A stretch of DNA of 64,000 bases from Gammaproteobacteria bacterium (GTDB lineage Bacteria > Pseudomonadota > Gammaproteobacteria > Ga0077536). This document shows, one piece after another, positions 41,306 to 54,157 of the stretch (position 1 is the first letter of the stretch; each line of letters opens with the position of its first letter). The notes under the pieces were generated by a model that saw only the letters and a program-made list of their open reading frames with translations, was not told where the DNA came from and did no database searches. The translations under genes and the position numbers were made by a program. Location: positions 1-64,000 of the forward strand of contig JADLGE010000041.1 of NCBI GenBank assembly GCA_020849475.1, written 5' to 3'.

Positions 41306-42349
41306 TCAGGCGGCACAGAGGGCCGCGATGCTGGCCCGGTCGGGGCGCTCGATGACGCCCTTCTCGGTGACCAGCGCGTCGATGAGATGGGCCGGCGTCA
41401 CGTCGAACACGGGGTTCAATGCGCGCACGCCGGGCGCCGCCACTTCGACGCCGCCGAGCTGCGTCAATTCGCGGCCCTCACGGTGCTCGATGACGATGTC
41501 GGCGCCGCTGGCAGTGGCGATATCGATGGTCGACAGCGGCGCAGCAATCATGAAACGCACGCCGTGCGCACGGGCCAGGGTGGCGAGGCCATAGGTGCCT
41601 ATCTTGTTGGCGGTGTCGCCATTGGCCGCCACCCGGTCGGCGCCGGTGATGACCCATTGCACGCGTCCCTGGGCCATCAGCCACGCCGCGGCACTGTCGG
41701 CAATCAGGCTGACGTCGATGCCGTCCTGCATGAGTTCCCATACCGTCAGGCGCGCGCCCTGCAGCCACGGCCGCGTCTCGCCGGCGTAGACCGCCGCCAG
41801 CCGTCCGTCACGCCACGCGCTGCGGATGACGCCGAGCGCGGTGCCATAGCCGGCGGTCGCGAGCGCGCCTGCATTGCAATGGGTCAGGACGCCCGAGCCG
41901 GGCGCGATCAGGCTCGCGCCGAAATCGCCCATGGCCCGATTGGCGGCGAGATCCTCATCGTGCAGACGCAACGCCAGCGCCAGCAGCGGTGGATAAGGGT
42001 CGCCGTCGATATCGGCACAGGCCGCCGCCATCACGTCCAGCGCCCACATGAGATTGACGGCGGTCGGCCGCGTTTCGCGCAGCATGGCGAGATCCGCTGT
42101 GACCGCCGCTCGCCATGCCGCGCCGGCCCGTGCGAAATGGGTGCGCGCCGACAAGGCCACCGCGTAGGCCGCGGTAATGCCGATGGCCGGCGCGCCGCGC
42201 ACCACCATGCTGCGAATGGCATCGGCGGCGCTGTCGGCATCGTGACAGGCGATGTAGGTCACTTCCCGCGGCAACAGCCGCTGGTCAAGCAACGACAGGT
42301 GATCGCCAACCCAGCGTATGGCCTGGGTGTCGTCTCGAGCGTGCGACAT
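41306..42349 (-). CDS. mtnA: S-methyl-5-thioribose-1-phosphate isomerase
   Basis: MtnA converts methylthioribose 1-phosphate to methylthioribulose 1-phosphate in methionine salvage. The 347-residue protein has [19 protein letters not shown], the catalytic-cysteine loop [22 protein letters not shown], and [23 protein letters not shown]-type sequence with the catalytic Asp. It is divergent from mtaD by about 70 bases, so a shared control region is likely; the two act in the same pathway. Confidence 0.96.
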   Translation of the reverse strand: MSHARDDTQAIRWVGDHLSLLDQRLLPREVTYIACHDADSAADAIRSMVVRGAPAIGITAAYAVALSARTHFARAGAAWRAAVTADLAMLRETRPTAVNLMWALDVMAAACADIDGDPYPPLLALALRLHDEDLAANRAMGDFGASLIAPGSGVLTHCNAGALATAGYGTALGVIRSAWRDGRLAAVYAGETRPWLQGARLTVWELMQDGIDVSLIADSAAAWLMAQGRVQWVITGADRVAANGDTANKIGTYGLATLARAHGVRFMIAAPLSTIDIATASGADIVIEHREGRELTQLGGVEVAAPGVRALNPVFDVTPAHLIDALVTEKGVIERPDRASIAALCAA

Positions 42350-42421
42350 GCAAGGGTTCCTTAGAGGGTCTCAAAATGCTGTGGTACTTTAGCCTTAAAT
42401 CAACGCCTGCTTAAGTTATTC

Positions 42422-43738
42422 ATGCCGCAATCCGTCCAGGCTATCCATGCCCGCTGGGTAATCCCGGTCGAGCCCACCAACACGGTGCTCGACCATCACA
42501 CCGTCGTGATCGAAGACTCGCAGCTGGCGGCCATCGTACCGACGGCGCAATGGCAGAGCAGCGGCGCGCATGTGGAAGAAATTTCGCTGCCGGAGCACGC
42601 CCTGATACCGGGCCTGGTCAACGCCCATACCCACGCCGCCATGAGCCTGTTCCGTGGCATGGCGGATGACCGCCCCTTGATGGACTGGCTCGAGAATCAC
42701 ATCTGGCCGGCCGAGGCGCGCGCCATCAATCGTGAATTCGTGCGCGACGGCACGCGTCTCGCGGCCGCCGAAATGCTGCTTGGCGGCACGACCTGCTTCA
42801 ACGACATGTATTTCTTCGGTGACGAGGCCGCGTCGGCCGCCATCGAAGCCGGCATACGCGCGGTCATCGGCATGATCGTGATTGGATTTCCGAGCGCCTG
42901 GGCGGCCGACGTCGACGAGTATTTCCGCAAAGGCCAGGCGGTGCACGACAAGTTCCGCGACCATCCGCTCATCACCAGCGCCTTCGCGCCGCACGCGCCT
43001 TACACGGTCGACGACCACGCGCTGCGACGCATCGCCACGCTGGCCGAAGAGCTCGACCTGCCGGTGCACATGCACGTGCAGGAGACCAAGGATGAAGTCG
43101 AACGCGCCATCGCCGTCAGCGGTGTGCGGCCGCTGCGCCGCCTGCAAGGCTTGGGCCTGGTCACGCCACGCCTGCTCGGCGTGCACATGACCTGCCTCGA
43201 CGATGATGAACTCGATCTGCTGGCCCACAGCGGCGCCACGGTCGTGCATTGCCCGGAATCGAATTTGAAACTCGCCAGCGGTTTCTGCCCGGTCGCCAAG
43301 CTGCTCGCACGCGGCGTGAACGTCGCCTGCGGCACCGATGGCGCGGCCAGCAACAACGATCTCGACATGCTCGGCGAAATCCGCACCGCCTCGCTGTTGG
43401 CCAAGGGCGTGGCGGGCGACCCCTGTGCGCTGCCGGCAGCGCAGGCGCTGCGCATGGCCACCTACAATGGCGCGCAGGCCTTGGGCCTGGAACGCAGCAT
43501 CGGCTCGCTGGAAGTCGGCAAACAGGCCGACATGGTTGCCATTGATCTTGGCGAACTGCGCGCGCGTCCGGTCTACGACCCGGTCTCCCAGATCATCTAC
43601 AGCAGCCACCGCGACCAGGTGTCACAGGTGTGGGTGGGCGGACGGCGCGTGGTGCGCGACCGTCAGCTCGTGACACTCGATCTCGCGGATGTGCGCGCCG
43701 CCACCGATGATTGGGCGGAGCGCATACGCCAGGCTTGA
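42422..43738 (+). CDS. mtaD: Methylthioadenosine/S-adenosylhomocysteine deaminase (TRZ/ATZ family)
   Basis: The 438-residue amidohydrolase deaminates methylthioadenosine to methylthioinosine (and SAH to SIH). The metal ligands are HTH in GLVNAHTHAAMSLFRGMAD, the later HMHVQETKDEVE, the His in GVHMTCLDDDEL, and the Asp in VACGTDGAASNNDLDML. The pairing with mtnA and the occurrence of a methylthioinosine-type phosphorylase at 24.9 kb support the MTA substrate. Other amidohydrolases of the TRZ/ATZ group (for example triazine or guanine deaminases) are the alternatives. Confidence 0.9.
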   Translation: MPQSVQAIHARWVIPVEPTNTVLDHHTVVIEDSQLAAIVPTAQWQSSGAHVEEISLPEHALIPGLVNAHTHAAMSLFRGMADDRPLMDWLENHIWPAEARAINREFVRDGTRLAAAEMLLGGTTCFNDMYFFGDEAASAAIEAGIRAVIGMIVIGFPSAWAADVDEYFRKGQAVHDKFRDHPLITSAFAPHAPYTVDDHALRRIATLAEELDLPVHMHVQETKDEVERAIAVSGVRPLRRLQGLGLVTPRLLGVHMTCLDDDELDLLAHSGATVVHCPESNLKLASGFCPVAKLLARGVNVACGTDGAASNNDLDMLGEIRTASLLAKGVAGDPCALPAAQALRMATYNGAQALGLERSIGSLEVGKQADMVAIDLGELRARPVYDPVSQIIYSSHRDQVSQVWVGGRRVVRDRQLVTLDLADVRAATDDWAERIRQA

Positions 43739-43746
43739 GCGGGCGA

Positions 43747-44367
43747 TCAGTCCTGCGGAATACCGATGGCCTGATCCCATCGATTGACGATGGAGCAGAA
43801 CAAATCCGCGGTGCGCTCGGCGTCATAGATGGCCGAGTGTGCGGCCGATGGATCCCACTTGAAGCCCGCCGCGCGCACCGCGCGCGCCAACACCGTCTGA
43901 CCGTAAGCGAGGCCCGACAAGGCCGCGGTGTCGAAGGTGCTGAAGTTGTGGAAGGGCATGTCCTTGATGCTGCAGCGGTCGGCCGCGGCCTTCACGAACG
44001 CCAGGTCGAAAGCCGGGTTGTGGCCCACCAGCACCGCGCGCGTGCAACCGTGTTCGTTGATCTGTCGGCGCACGGCCGAGAAGATCTCCTTCATCGCTTC
44101 CGGTTCTTCCACCGCCAGACGAAACGGATGAAAGGGATCGATTTTGTTGAACTCTAGGGCCCGACGTTCGAGATTGGCGCCCGGAAAGGGCCGCACGTGA
44201 AACGCGAAAGTGGCCTGCCGGCGCCAGCCGGCAATGGGGTCGACTTCGAGCGTGACGGCGGCGATTTCCAGCAGCGCGTCGGTGCGCGCGTTGAAGCCGC
44301 CGGTCTCGACATCGACGATGACCGGCAGGAAGCCGCGAAAGCGGTTGGCGATGACGTTTTCGTTCAT
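43747..44367 (-). CDS. rnt: Ribonuclease T
   Basis: RNase T trims the 3' ends of tRNA and other stable RNAs. From ATG 44367 the 206-residue protein has the DEDDh exonuclease motifs: FLPVIVDVETGGFN (Exo I), VLVGHNPAFDLAFV (Exo II) and AHSAIYDAERTADLF (Exo III, with the His and last Asp). The N-terminus RFRGFLPVIVDVETGGF is typical of RNase T rather than the DNA polymerase epsilon chain. It is convergent with mtaD, eight bases away. Confidence 0.95.
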   Translation of the reverse strand: MNENVIANRFRGFLPVIVDVETGGFNARTDALLEIAAVTLEVDPIAGWRRQATFAFHVRPFPGANLERRALEFNKIDPFHPFRLAVEEPEAMKEIFSAVRRQINEHGCTRAVLVGHNPAFDLAFVKAAADRCSIKDMPFHNFSTFDTAALSGLAYGQTVLARAVRAAGFKWDPSAAHSAIYDAERTADLFCSIVNRWDQAIGIPQD

Positions 44368-44455
44368 GAGCGGCACGGCACGCACAGGGCGGCCCATGAC
44401 GCCGCCGCAAGCCATCCGATTGGCTTATGCGTGAGTGCTGCGTAAATTGATTTCA

Positions 44456-46881
<2,426 letters not shown>

Positions 46882-46882
46882 C

Positions 46883-47407
46883 ATGCGCGACGACGCCGCG
46901 CCCGCCGCCATGCACATGCTGGGCGTCAGCGCGGCCACCTTTGAAGTCACCACGCGTGAAGCGCTGGCCGAGGTCAGTCTGGCCATGGCCAGTCAGACGC
47001 GTCGCCGCCTCGACATCGTCAGCCGCCATCTCGACGCCGCCCTGTATGACAACGAGGCATTCGTCGCCGCCGTCAAACAGATCACCTTGAATCATCACAG
47101 CGCGCGCGTGAGGCTGTTCATCCTCGACCCGCGGCCCTTGCTCGGCCAGGGTCATCGCCTCATCGAACTCGCCACCCGCCTCACCTCCTTCATCGAAATT
47201 CGCACGCCGGCGCCGCAGCACAAGAGCTTCAACGAAGCGCTGTTGATTGCCGATAACCTGGGCTACGTGCGTCGCCAGTTCTCCGACCGCTTCGAGGCGG
47301 AAGTGGATTTCGCCAGCCGACGCGGCGCCACCGCCTTGACCGAGCGCTTCGAGCAGCTCTGGCAGCGCGGCCAACTGGATGCGAATTTCAGGAGACTCCA
47401 TTTATGA
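46883..47407 (+). CDS. Conserved hypothetical protein (phospholipase D-like/DUF7931-type)
   Basis: The 174-residue protein has no strong motif. The sequence LDIVSRHLDAALYDNEAFVAAVKQITLNHHSARVRLFILDPRPLLGQGHRLIELATRL looks like the sheet-helix arrangement of a phospholipase D-like domain without the HKD catalytic motif. I think this is the DUF7931 type, but from memory only. It follows purB by one base and overlaps the secretin-like gene by four (ATGA at 47404), so it is coupled to both. It is cytoplasmic, with no signal peptide. Confidence 0.55.
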   Translation: MRDDAAPAAMHMLGVSAATFEVTTREALAEVSLAMASQTRRRLDIVSRHLDAALYDNEAFVAAVKQITLNHHSARVRLFILDPRPLLGQGHRLIELATRLTSFIEIRTPAPQHKSFNEALLIADNLGYVRRQFSDRFEAEVDFASRRGATALTERFEQLWQRGQLDANFRRLHL

Positions 47408-48267
47408 CGCGATTCGGTGGCGCGCTGCTGTTGTGGATGTTCTGCATCGCCGCGCAGGCCGAATTGCTGGTCATGGAGGTGCTGCCGCTCAAACACCGTC
47501 TCGCCAATGATCTCGTGCCGACCTTGCGTGAACTGGTGGCCGAAGGCGGCACCGTCACCGGCCTCAACAATCAGATCATCATTCGCAGCACACCCGCCAA
47601 CCTTGCCGACCTGAAACATGTGCTGGAGGGGCTGGACACGCGCCAGCAGCAATTGCGCATCACGGTGCGCCAGAACGTCGGCGACAGCAGCCAGCTCGCG
47701 GCCGACGCGCTGGCGGCCCACGTGCGTGCCGGCCCGGCTGAAGTGGCGGCCGGACTCGGCGGCCCGGGCGATGCGCCCGGCGCGGGCATACGCTACCAGG
47801 GCGAACATGCCGGCGTGAGCGTCGAGAGCTACCGCACCCATGGCCAGGATGAGCGTGCCAGCAGCCATTTCGTGATGGCCATCGAGGGCACGCCGGCCTA
47901 CATCGCCACCGGCGTCTCGCTGCCGCTGCCGGCATCCTCGGCCGTCATCACGCCTTACGGCGCCAACGTCCAGCAATCGCTCGATTACCGCAACGTCGGC
48001 AGCGGCGTGTATGTCACGCCGCGCCTCGCGGGCGAGGACGTGACGCTCGAAATCTCGCCCTACAACCAACAACTGGCCGCTCGCGGCGGCGGCGTGATCG
48101 CCGAGCGCAGCGTCAACACCGTGGTGCGCGGACACCTTGGCGAGTGGCTGCCGCTGGGCGGCGCGAGCACCGCCAGCCATGACAGCCGCCGCAGTGAATT
48201 GACCACCACCGAGCGCCACGCCAATGAGGCCTATGACGTGTGGGTAAAAGTGGAAGTCGCCCCTTAA
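47404..48267 (+). CDS. Exported secretin-like protein (short)
   Basis: The 287-residue protein has a signal peptide (GGALLLWMFCIAAQA) and an N1-like domain with PLKHRLANDLVPTLRELVAEGGTVTGLNNQIIIRSTPANLADLKHVLEGLD, the repeat found in type II/III secretins. The C-terminal half (residues about 170-285) looks like the beta domain of secretins, with GVYVTPRLAGEDVTLEISP and NTVVRGHLGEWLPLGG, but the protein lacks most of a normal secretin (about 600 residues). It is probably a periplasmic or outer-membrane protein. No secretion genes are nearby. Confidence 0.7.
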   Translation: MTRFGGALLLWMFCIAAQAELLVMEVLPLKHRLANDLVPTLRELVAEGGTVTGLNNQIIIRSTPANLADLKHVLEGLDTRQQQLRITVRQNVGDSSQLAADALAAHVRAGPAEVAAGLGGPGDAPGAGIRYQGEHAGVSVESYRTHGQDERASSHFVMAIEGTPAYIATGVSLPLPASSAVITPYGANVQQSLDYRNVGSGVYVTPRLAGEDVTLEISPYNQQLAARGGGVIAERSVNTVVRGHLGEWLPLGGASTASHDSRRSELTTTERHANEAYDVWVKVEVAP

Positions 48268-48333
48268 GTCCACGACAATAGCGGCCTCACGCGTGGCGCC
48301 CCCGGCGCCGCCCAGGCCACAGGACTTCTCTCG

Positions 48334-51300
48334 ATGCTCTTACTCCGCGGCACCCGCGCGCTTTCGCCATTCCGTCTGGATAAATTGCTCGCTGCCGGCC
48401 GCGCCCAGTGCCCGTCGCTGAGCGCGCTCGAGGCCGAGCATGTCTACGTCGCGTGGCTGGCGAGTCCGGGCGATGACACAGCGCAATTGCGCCAACGCCT
48501 GCTGGCCCTGACCCGCGCGGTGGCGGTCATCGATATCGATAGCGACAGCGCACCGGATGTGCTGGTCGCGCCGCGCCTCGGCACCATTTCGCCGTGGTCG
48601 AGCAAGGCCAGCGACATCGCGCGCAACTGTGGCGCGCCCGTGCAACGCATTGAACGGGTCACGGCCTGGCGCTGCGGCGGCGTAAGCGTCGCCGAGCGCG
48701 CCACCCTGCTGCCGGTATTGCACGATCGCATGACCGAGACCGTGCTCGGCGCGTGGGCCGAGCTGTCACGCCTCGCCAGCGACACCACGCCACGGCCCTT
48801 GCGTCATGTGCCGCTCACGACGCACGGGCGCGCGGCGCTGGTCGAAGCCAATCGCAACCTCGGCCTGGCGCTGGCCGATGACGAAATCGACTACCTGGTC
48901 ACGCGCTTCACCGAGTTGGCGCGCGACCCCAGCGACGTCGAACTCATGATGTTCGCGCAAGCCAATTCAGAACATTGCCGACACAAGATTTTCAACGCGA
49001 GCTGGACCATCGACGGGGTGGCGCAGGACATGAGCCTGTTCGGCATGATCCGCAACACCTTCGCCACCCATCCCAACGATGTGCTGTCGGCCTATCGCGA
49101 CAACGCCGCTGTCACGCGCGGTTATCACGCACCGCGTTTCCATGCCGAGCCCGACAGCGGTGAATACCGCGAGCAGGCGCAGGACATCCACATCCTGATG
49201 AAGGTCGAGACGCACAATCATCCGACCGCTATCTCACCCTACCCCGGCGCGGCTACCGGCGCCGGCGGCGAAATTCGCGACGAAGGCGCGACCGGTCGCG
49301 GCGCCAAGCCCAAGGCCGGTTTGACCGGTTTCAGTGTTTCGCATCTGCGCATTCCCGGCCTGTCGGCGCCATGGGAAGCGGAGCGCCCGCTCAATCCGCG
49401 CCTGGCCAGCGCCTTCGACATCATGACTGACGGGCCGCTCGGCGCCGCCGCATTCAACAATGAATTCGGGCGGCCGGCCTTGAACGGCTACTTCCGCAAT
49501 TTCGAACATGTAGTCGACGACACGCGCGGTCTGCTGCGCGGCTATGACAAACCCATCATGCTGGCCGGCGGTCTCGGGAACATCCGCGGCGACCATGTCG
49601 AGAAGCTGCCGATGAGCGACAACGCCGCGATCATCGTGCTGGGCGGTCCGGCGATGCTGATTGGTCTTGGCGGCGGCGCGGCTTCCTCGGTGGGCTCAGG
49701 CGCGATCGACGCCGAGCTCGACTTCGCATCGGTGCAAAGAGACAACGCCGAAATCGAAAGGCGCGCGCAGATGGTGATCGACGCCTGCTGGGCGGCCGGT
49801 GAACGCAATCCCATTCTCATGATTCACGACGTCGGCGCCGGCGGCCTGTCCAATGCCATCCCCGAGATCCTGCACGACGGCGGCCGCGGCGGTGACATCG
49901 CGCTGCGCGACATTCCGAACGCCGAACCCGGCATGGCGCCGCTCGAGATCTGGTGCAACGAAGCACAGGAACGCTATGTGCTGGCGCTGCGTCCCGAAGA
50001 CGTGCCGCGCTTCGCTGCCATCTGTGAACGCGAGCGCTGCCCGTTCGCGGTGGTCGGCTATGCCAACGCCAGCGAACATCTCGCGCTGCGCGATGCACAG
50101 GCTCAAGACGACACGGCACGCGCACCGATAGACCTGCCAATGGATGTCATCTTCGGCAAGCCGCCGCGCATGGAACGCAGCGCCCGGCATGTCGCGCCGC
50201 GCACCCGCGCGTTCGACACGCGCGGCATCGAGCTTGCCGAGGCGCTGGACCGCGTGCTGCGTTTTCCGACCGTCGCCGACAAGCGTTTCCTCATCACCAT
50301 CGGCGACCGCAGCGTCGGCGGCCTGTGTGTGCGCGATCAGATGGTCGGGCCCTGGCAGGTGCCGGTGGCCGATTGCGCCGTCACCGCCAGCAGCTTCCGC
50401 GAGCGCTGCGGTGAAGCGATGGCCATCGGCGAACGCACGCCGGTGGCGCTGCTCGATGGCCCGGCCGCCGCGCGGCTCGCCATCGCCGAAGCCATCACCA
50501 ATATCGCCGCGGCGCGCATTCGTCGCATCGAAGACATCGTGATTTCAGCCAACTGGATGAGTCCGGCCGGCTTTGAAGGCGAAGACGCCCGACTCTACGA
50601 CATGGTGCGCGCGGTCGGCATGGAATTGTGTCCTGCGCTCGGCATCAACATTCCAGTCGGCAAGGACTCGATGTCCATGCAGTCGTCATGGCGCGCCGCG
50701 GATGGCGAGTGGCGCACGGTCTCGCCGGTGTCGCTGATCGCCACGGCGTTTGCACCGGTGACGGACATCAATGCCAGTCTCACGCCGCAGTTGCAGCGTG
50801 ACGATGAGACGCGCCTGGTGCTGATCGATCTCGGCCGTGGGCGCCAGCGCCTCGGCGCGTCGATACTTGCGCAGTGCTACCAAGCGCTGGGTGAGTCCCC
50901 GGCCGACTGCGACAGCGCGCAGGATCTGGCGGATTTTTTCCGCGCCATCCAGGCCTTGAACGATGCCGGCCTGCTGCTCGCCTACCATGATCGCTCCGAC
51001 GGCGGCCTCGCGGTGAGCGTGGTGGAAATGGCTTTTGCCGGCCGCTGCGGCGTGGAACTCGATATCAGCGCACTAACGGGCGATGACCTCGCCTGCCTGT
51101 TCGCCGAAGAACTGGGCGCGGTGCTGCAGGTGCGCGCGGCCGATGTCGAGGCCGTGCTCGGCTACCTGCGCGATGCAACGTCCTTGAGCGATTGCACCCA
51201 TGTCATCGGTCGCCCGCTGACGGCGCGCAATCTGCGCGTGTTGCGCGACGGGCGTGAATTGCATCGCGCCACGCTGGAAAATCTGCTGGCGGCCTACAGC

Positions 51301-52227
51301 GCCACCACCCATGCCATGCAACGCCTGCGCGACAATCCACGCTGCGCCGATGAAGAGCTGGCGACGATACTCGACCAGGACGACGCCGGCCTCGGCGTGC
51401 ATCTGCCCGACACCAGCTTCACGCGCCATCGACCGCGCAGCTACAGCGGCGCGCGACCACGCGTCGCCATCCTGCGCGAGCAGGGTGTGAATGGCTATGT
51501 CGAAATGGCGGCGGCGTTTGATCGCGCCGGCTTCACCGCCGTCGACGTGCACATGACCGACATCATCGCCGGTCGCCACACCCTCGAAGATATGCAGGGC
51601 CTGGCGGCCTGCGGCGGCTTTTCCTACGGCGACGTCCTCGGCGCCGGTCGTGGCTGGGCTGGCACCATCGCTTTCAACGCACAGGCGCGCGCGCGCTTTG
51701 AAGCCTTCTTCCAGCGCCCCGATACGTTCACGCTCGGCGTGTGCAATGGCTGCCAGATGCTGGCCAATCTTGCCGACAGCATTCCCGGCGCCGCGCATTG
51801 GCCGCGCTTCGAACGCAACGCGTCTGAACAATACGAAGCGCGCCTGGTGATGGTGGAAGTCACGGAATCGCCGTCCATTCTCATGCGCGGCATGCACGGC
51901 CTGCGTGCGCCCATCGTCGTTGCCCACGGCGAAGGCCGCGCCGAATGGCCGCAGGGCGCGGCGCCCGACCTGCGTGGCGCATGCCTGCGCTATGTCGACG
52001 GCGACGGCGCGCTCGCCACCACCTATCCGCACAATCCCAACGGTTCGCCGCTCGGCCTTGCGGGTCTCACCAGCGACGACGGGCGCGTGACCATCATGAT
52101 GCCGCACCCGGAACGCGTGTTCCTGCGCCAACAGTATTCATGGTTCCCGCCCGAGTGGCAGGATGCCGAAGGCCCGTGGCTGGCCTTGTTCAACAACGCG
52201 CGGGCGTGGTTGGCGGGGGAACGATGA
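48334..52227 (+). CDS. purL: Phosphoribosylformylglycinamidine synthase
   Basis: PurL makes FGAM from FGAR, glutamine and ATP. The 1297-residue single-chain form, as in gammaproteobacteria, has the N-terminal domain, two PurM-like halves (with [16 protein letters not shown] and [17 protein letters not shown]) and a C-terminal glutaminase domain (about 1040-1297) with the catalytic Cys in [14 protein letters not shown]. Domain order and length are complete. It lies 66 bases after the secretin-like gene. Confidence 0.98.
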   Translation: MLLLRGTRALSPFRLDKLLAAGRAQCPSLSALEAEHVYVAWLASPGDDTAQLRQRLLALTRAVAVIDIDSDSAPDVLVAPRLGTISPWSSKASDIARNCGAPVQRIERVTAWRCGGVSVAERATLLPVLHDRMTETVLGAWAELSRLASDTTPRPLRHVPLTTHGRAALVEANRNLGLALADDEIDYLVTRFTELARDPSDVELMMFAQANSEHCRHKIFNASWTIDGVAQDMSLFGMIRNTFATHPNDVLSAYRDNAAVTRGYHAPRFHAEPDSGEYREQAQDIHILMKVETHNHPTAISPYPGAATGAGGEIRDEGATGRGAKPKAGLTGFSVSHLRIPGLSAPWEAERPLNPRLASAFDIMTDGPLGAAAFNNEFGRPALNGYFRNFEHVVDDTRGLLRGYDKPIMLAGGLGNIRGDHVEKLPMSDNAAIIVLGGPAMLIGLGGGAASSVGSGAIDAELDFASVQRDNAEIERRAQMVIDACWAAGERNPILMIHDVGAGGLSNAIPEILHDGGRGGDIALRDIPNAEPGMAPLEIWCNEAQERYVLALRPEDVPRFAAICERERCPFAVVGYANASEHLALRDAQAQDDTARAPIDLPMDVIFGKPPRMERSARHVAPRTRAFDTRGIELAEALDRVLRFPTVADKRFLITIGDRSVGGLCVRDQMVGPWQVPVADCAVTASSFRERCGEAMAIGERTPVALLDGPAAARLAIAEAITNIAAARIRRIEDIVISANWMSPAGFEGEDARLYDMVRAVGMELCPALGINIPVGKDSMSMQSSWRAADGEWRTVSPVSLIATAFAPVTDINASLTPQLQRDDETRLVLIDLGRGRQRLGASILAQCYQALGESPADCDSAQDLADFFRAIQALNDAGLLLAYHDRSDGGLAVSVVEMAFAGRCGVELDISALTGDDLACLFAEELGAVLQVRAADVEAVLGYLRDATSLSDCTHVIGRPLTARNLRVLRDGRELHRATLENLLAAYSATTHAMQRLRDNPRCADEELATILDQDDAGLGVHLPDTSFTRHRPRSYSGARPRVAILREQGVNGYVEMAAAFDRAGFTAVDVHMTDIIAGRHTLEDMQGLAACGGFSYGDVLGAGRGWAGTIAFNAQARARFEAFFQRPDTFTLGVCNGCQMLANLADSIPGAAHWPRFERNASEQYEARLVMVEVTESPSILMRGMHGLRAPIVVAHGEGRAEWPQGAAPDLRGACLRYVDGDGALATTYPHNPNGSPLGLAGLTSDDGRVTIMMPHPERVFLRQQYSWFPPEWQDAEGPWLALFNNARAWLAGER

Positions 52228-52371
52228 TCGGTGTCGATACAGCAGTCGAATCGTATCGATATTCATGTGGATCGGATTTCAGTCTGACATTCCGCCGTGC
52301 CACCGCGCGACGATATCTGCTGAATGTCAGACTGAAGTCTGACCAACAATAGGTCGTCAGCGTTTGCAACG
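52228..52371. other. Gap between purL and the Smr gene
   Basis: A 144-base gap with no gene; it is largely filled by the REPIN-like pair at 52269-52345. Confidence 0.7.
52269..52345. repeat. REPIN-like inverted pair of family A elements
   Basis: Left copy at 52269-52292 (GGATCGGATTTCAGTCTGAC plus ATTC, degenerate in its first arm) and right copy at 52322-52345 (GAATGTCAGACTGAAGTCTG plus ACCA) face in opposite directions around 29 bases. The orientation is the reverse of the pair at 8499-8568: here the GAATGT ends point inwards. Confidence 0.75.
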
Positions 52372-52920
52372 ATGAGCGACGACGACAAGCACCCACCTCG
52401 CGAAAAATCCTTTCGCGAACTCATCGGCAAGGTGCGGCCGCTGGTCGTCGACACCATCGAGCCGGAGCGGCCGCGCCCGCCGCCGCGCCGGCGGCGTGTC
52501 GAATACGAAGCGGCGAGCCTGCCGCTCGAGCCGGCTGCGTATCAGCGCCTCGGCAGCGACAGCCACGATGCCGCCGCCGGTCAGGATTACCACCGTCCGG
52601 GACTGCAGAACTCAGTGCTGCGCAAACTGCGACGCGGCCAGTTCCCGGTGCAGGACGAACTCGATCTGCACGGCATGACGGTGCGCGAGGCGGGCGTCAG
52701 GTTGAGTGATTTTCTGTTGCACGCGCGCGGTCTGCGCTTGTCCTGCGTGCGCATCATCCATGGCAAGGGCTTGAGTTCACCGGACAAGAGTCCGGTGTTG
52801 AAACCGCAGGTGGCGCGCTGGCTGCGCAGCCATGACGGCGTGCTGGCGTTTGCGCCGGCGCGCATCGAAGACGGCGGCAGTGGCGCGTTGTACGTGTTGT
52901 TGCGCAGTCGGCGGGACTAG
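52372..52920 (+). CDS. Smr/MutS2-C-domain protein
   Basis: The 182-residue protein carries a C-terminal Smr domain (about residues 95-180): VQDELDLHGMTVREAGVRL and VRIIHGKGLSSPDKSPVLKPQVARWL, with the LDLHGxT and HGKG motifs that mark Smr nucleases or RNA-binding proteins. The N-terminus is basic and proline-rich (PRPPPRRRRVEYEA). In E. coli SmrB cuts mRNA at collided ribosomes; this may be its equivalent, but an SmrA-like role is possible. It is convergent with ispF. Confidence 0.85.
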   Translation: MSDDDKHPPREKSFRELIGKVRPLVVDTIEPERPRPPPRRRRVEYEAASLPLEPAAYQRLGSDSHDAAAGQDYHRPGLQNSVLRKLRRGQFPVQDELDLHGMTVREAGVRLSDFLLHARGLRLSCVRIIHGKGLSSPDKSPVLKPQVARWLRSHDGVLAFAPARIEDGGSGALYVLLRSRRD

Positions 52921-52940
52921 CAACCCCGGGGCGAATGTTC

Positions 52941-52963
52941 AATGGGCGAATGAATTCGCACCT
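52941..52963. repeat. REP-like palindrome, family B
   Basis: AATGGGCGAATGAATTCGCA followed by CCT: the GCGAAT-GA-ATTCGC arms pair perfectly. Read on the minus strand it aligns with the copies at 61521-61595; the two central pairs are exchanged (A-T for T-A) on both sides, so the stem is conserved while the sequence changes. It lies between the convergent Smr and ispF genes. Confidence 0.6.
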
Positions 52964-52970
52964 GAAGAAC

Positions 52971-53438
52971 TCATTCCAACAGACACACGGCGCTCGCGGC
53001 GATGCCTTCACCGCGACCGGTGAAACCCATCTTCTCGGTGGTGGTGCCCTTGACGTTGATGGCCTCGATGGCGAGCCCGGTGTCTTCGGCGATGTTCTGA
53101 CGCATGGTCTCGACGTGGGCTGAAATGCGCGGACGCTCGCAGATCGCCACCGCGTCGATGTTGATTATCTGCAGGCCCGCGTCATCCAGCAGTTCTTTGA
53201 CACGGCGCAACAGCACGCGGCTGCTCACCCCCTTGTAGGCCGGATCGGAATCGGGAAAGTGACGACCGATGTCGCCGAGCGCGGCGGCGCCGAGCAGCGC
53301 ATCGCAGATCGCATGCAACAGCACGTCGCCATCGGAATGCGCCGCCAGACCCTGCTCGAACGGAATGTGCACGCCGCCCAGCACCACGTGGTCGCCGTCC
53401 TTGAATCGATGGGCGTCGTAGCCCTGCCCTACTCTCAT
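52971..53438 (-). CDS. ispF: 2-C-methyl-D-erythritol 2,4-cyclodiphosphate synthase
   Basis: IspF closes the cyclodiphosphate ring in the MEP isoprenoid pathway. The 155-residue protein has the metal motif [12 protein letters not shown] (Asp8, His10), [18 protein letters not shown] and the C-terminal [23 protein letters not shown]. It overlaps ispD by four bases (ATGA). Confidence 0.97.
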   Translation of the reverse strand: MRVGQGYDAHRFKDGDHVVLGGVHIPFEQGLAAHSDGDVLLHAICDALLGAAALGDIGRHFPDSDPAYKGVSSRVLLRRVKELLDDAGLQIINIDAVAICERPRISAHVETMRQNIAEDTGLAIEAINVKGTTTEKMGFTGRGEGIAASAVCLLE

Positions 53439-54157
53439 TGCGTCGGCCCTCCCCGGGCGGCTTGCGCCTGCGCGGCCAGGATCATGCCGGCCAGCGCAAG
53501 GTCTTCAGGATGCGTGATTTTGAGATTGTCGGCGCTGCCCGCCACCACGCGCGGCGTGAGGCCGATGCGTTCGATGGCCTGCGCTTCGTCGGTCACGACC
53601 ACGCCGTCGGCGAGCGCGGTTTCAATGGCGCCCGTCAAAGTGCCGAGGCGGAACATCTGCGGTGTCAGTGCATGCCAGAGCTGGGTGCGATCGACAGTCG
53701 CGATGATTGCGCCGTGTGCATCGCAACGCTTCAAGGTGTCGCGCACCGGCGCGGCGAGTATGCCGCCCACTTCGTCGTCGCCCAAGGTGACAAGCATGCG
53801 ATCAAGATCAGTGATGCGCACGCACGGCCGCGCGGCGTCGTGCACCAGCACCCAATCGTCGGGCCCGGCATGGGCGGCCAATGCGTGCAAGGCCGACAGC
53901 ACCGAGTGACAACGCTCGGCGCCACCCGCGGCGCTGCTTACCTTGCCCGGCAATTTTGCGCGCAGGTCTTCGAAATATTCATCGCCCGCGCTGATCGCCA
54001 CCACCACTTTCTGAATCAGTGCATGACCGGCGAGGCGCCACAACGTGTGTTCCAGCACCGAGCGGCCGGCGAGTTCGAGATATTGCTTGGGCACGGCCGA
54101 GCCCATGCGCTTGCCGGCGCCGGCGGCAGGGACCACTGCGTAGACGGCGCCGTTCAT
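53435..54157 (-). CDS. ispD: 2-C-methyl-D-erythritol 4-phosphate cytidylyltransferase
   Basis: IspD attaches CMP to MEP. The 240-residue protein has the nucleotide-binding [25 protein letters not shown] and [14 protein letters not shown]. It ends in a Gln/Ala-rich tail. It overlaps ftsB upstream and ispF downstream by four bases each, so the three are translated in sequence. Confidence 0.97.
   Translation of the reverse strand: MNGAVYAVVPAAGAGKRMGSAVPKQYLELAGRSVLEHTLWRLAGHALIQKVVVAISAGDEYFEDLRAKLPGKVSSAAGGAERCHSVLSALHALAAHAGPDDWVLVHDAARPCVRITDLDRMLVTLGDDEVGGILAAPVRDTLKRCDAHGAIIATVDRTQLWHALTPQMFRLGTLTGAIETALADGVVVTDEAQAIERIGLTPRVVAGSADNLKITHPEDLALAGMILAAQAQAARGGPTQ

Noticed and set aside
51073-52131. 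352-residue minus-strand frame over purL
   Set aside because: Antisense shadow of the purL C-terminal half with no family match.
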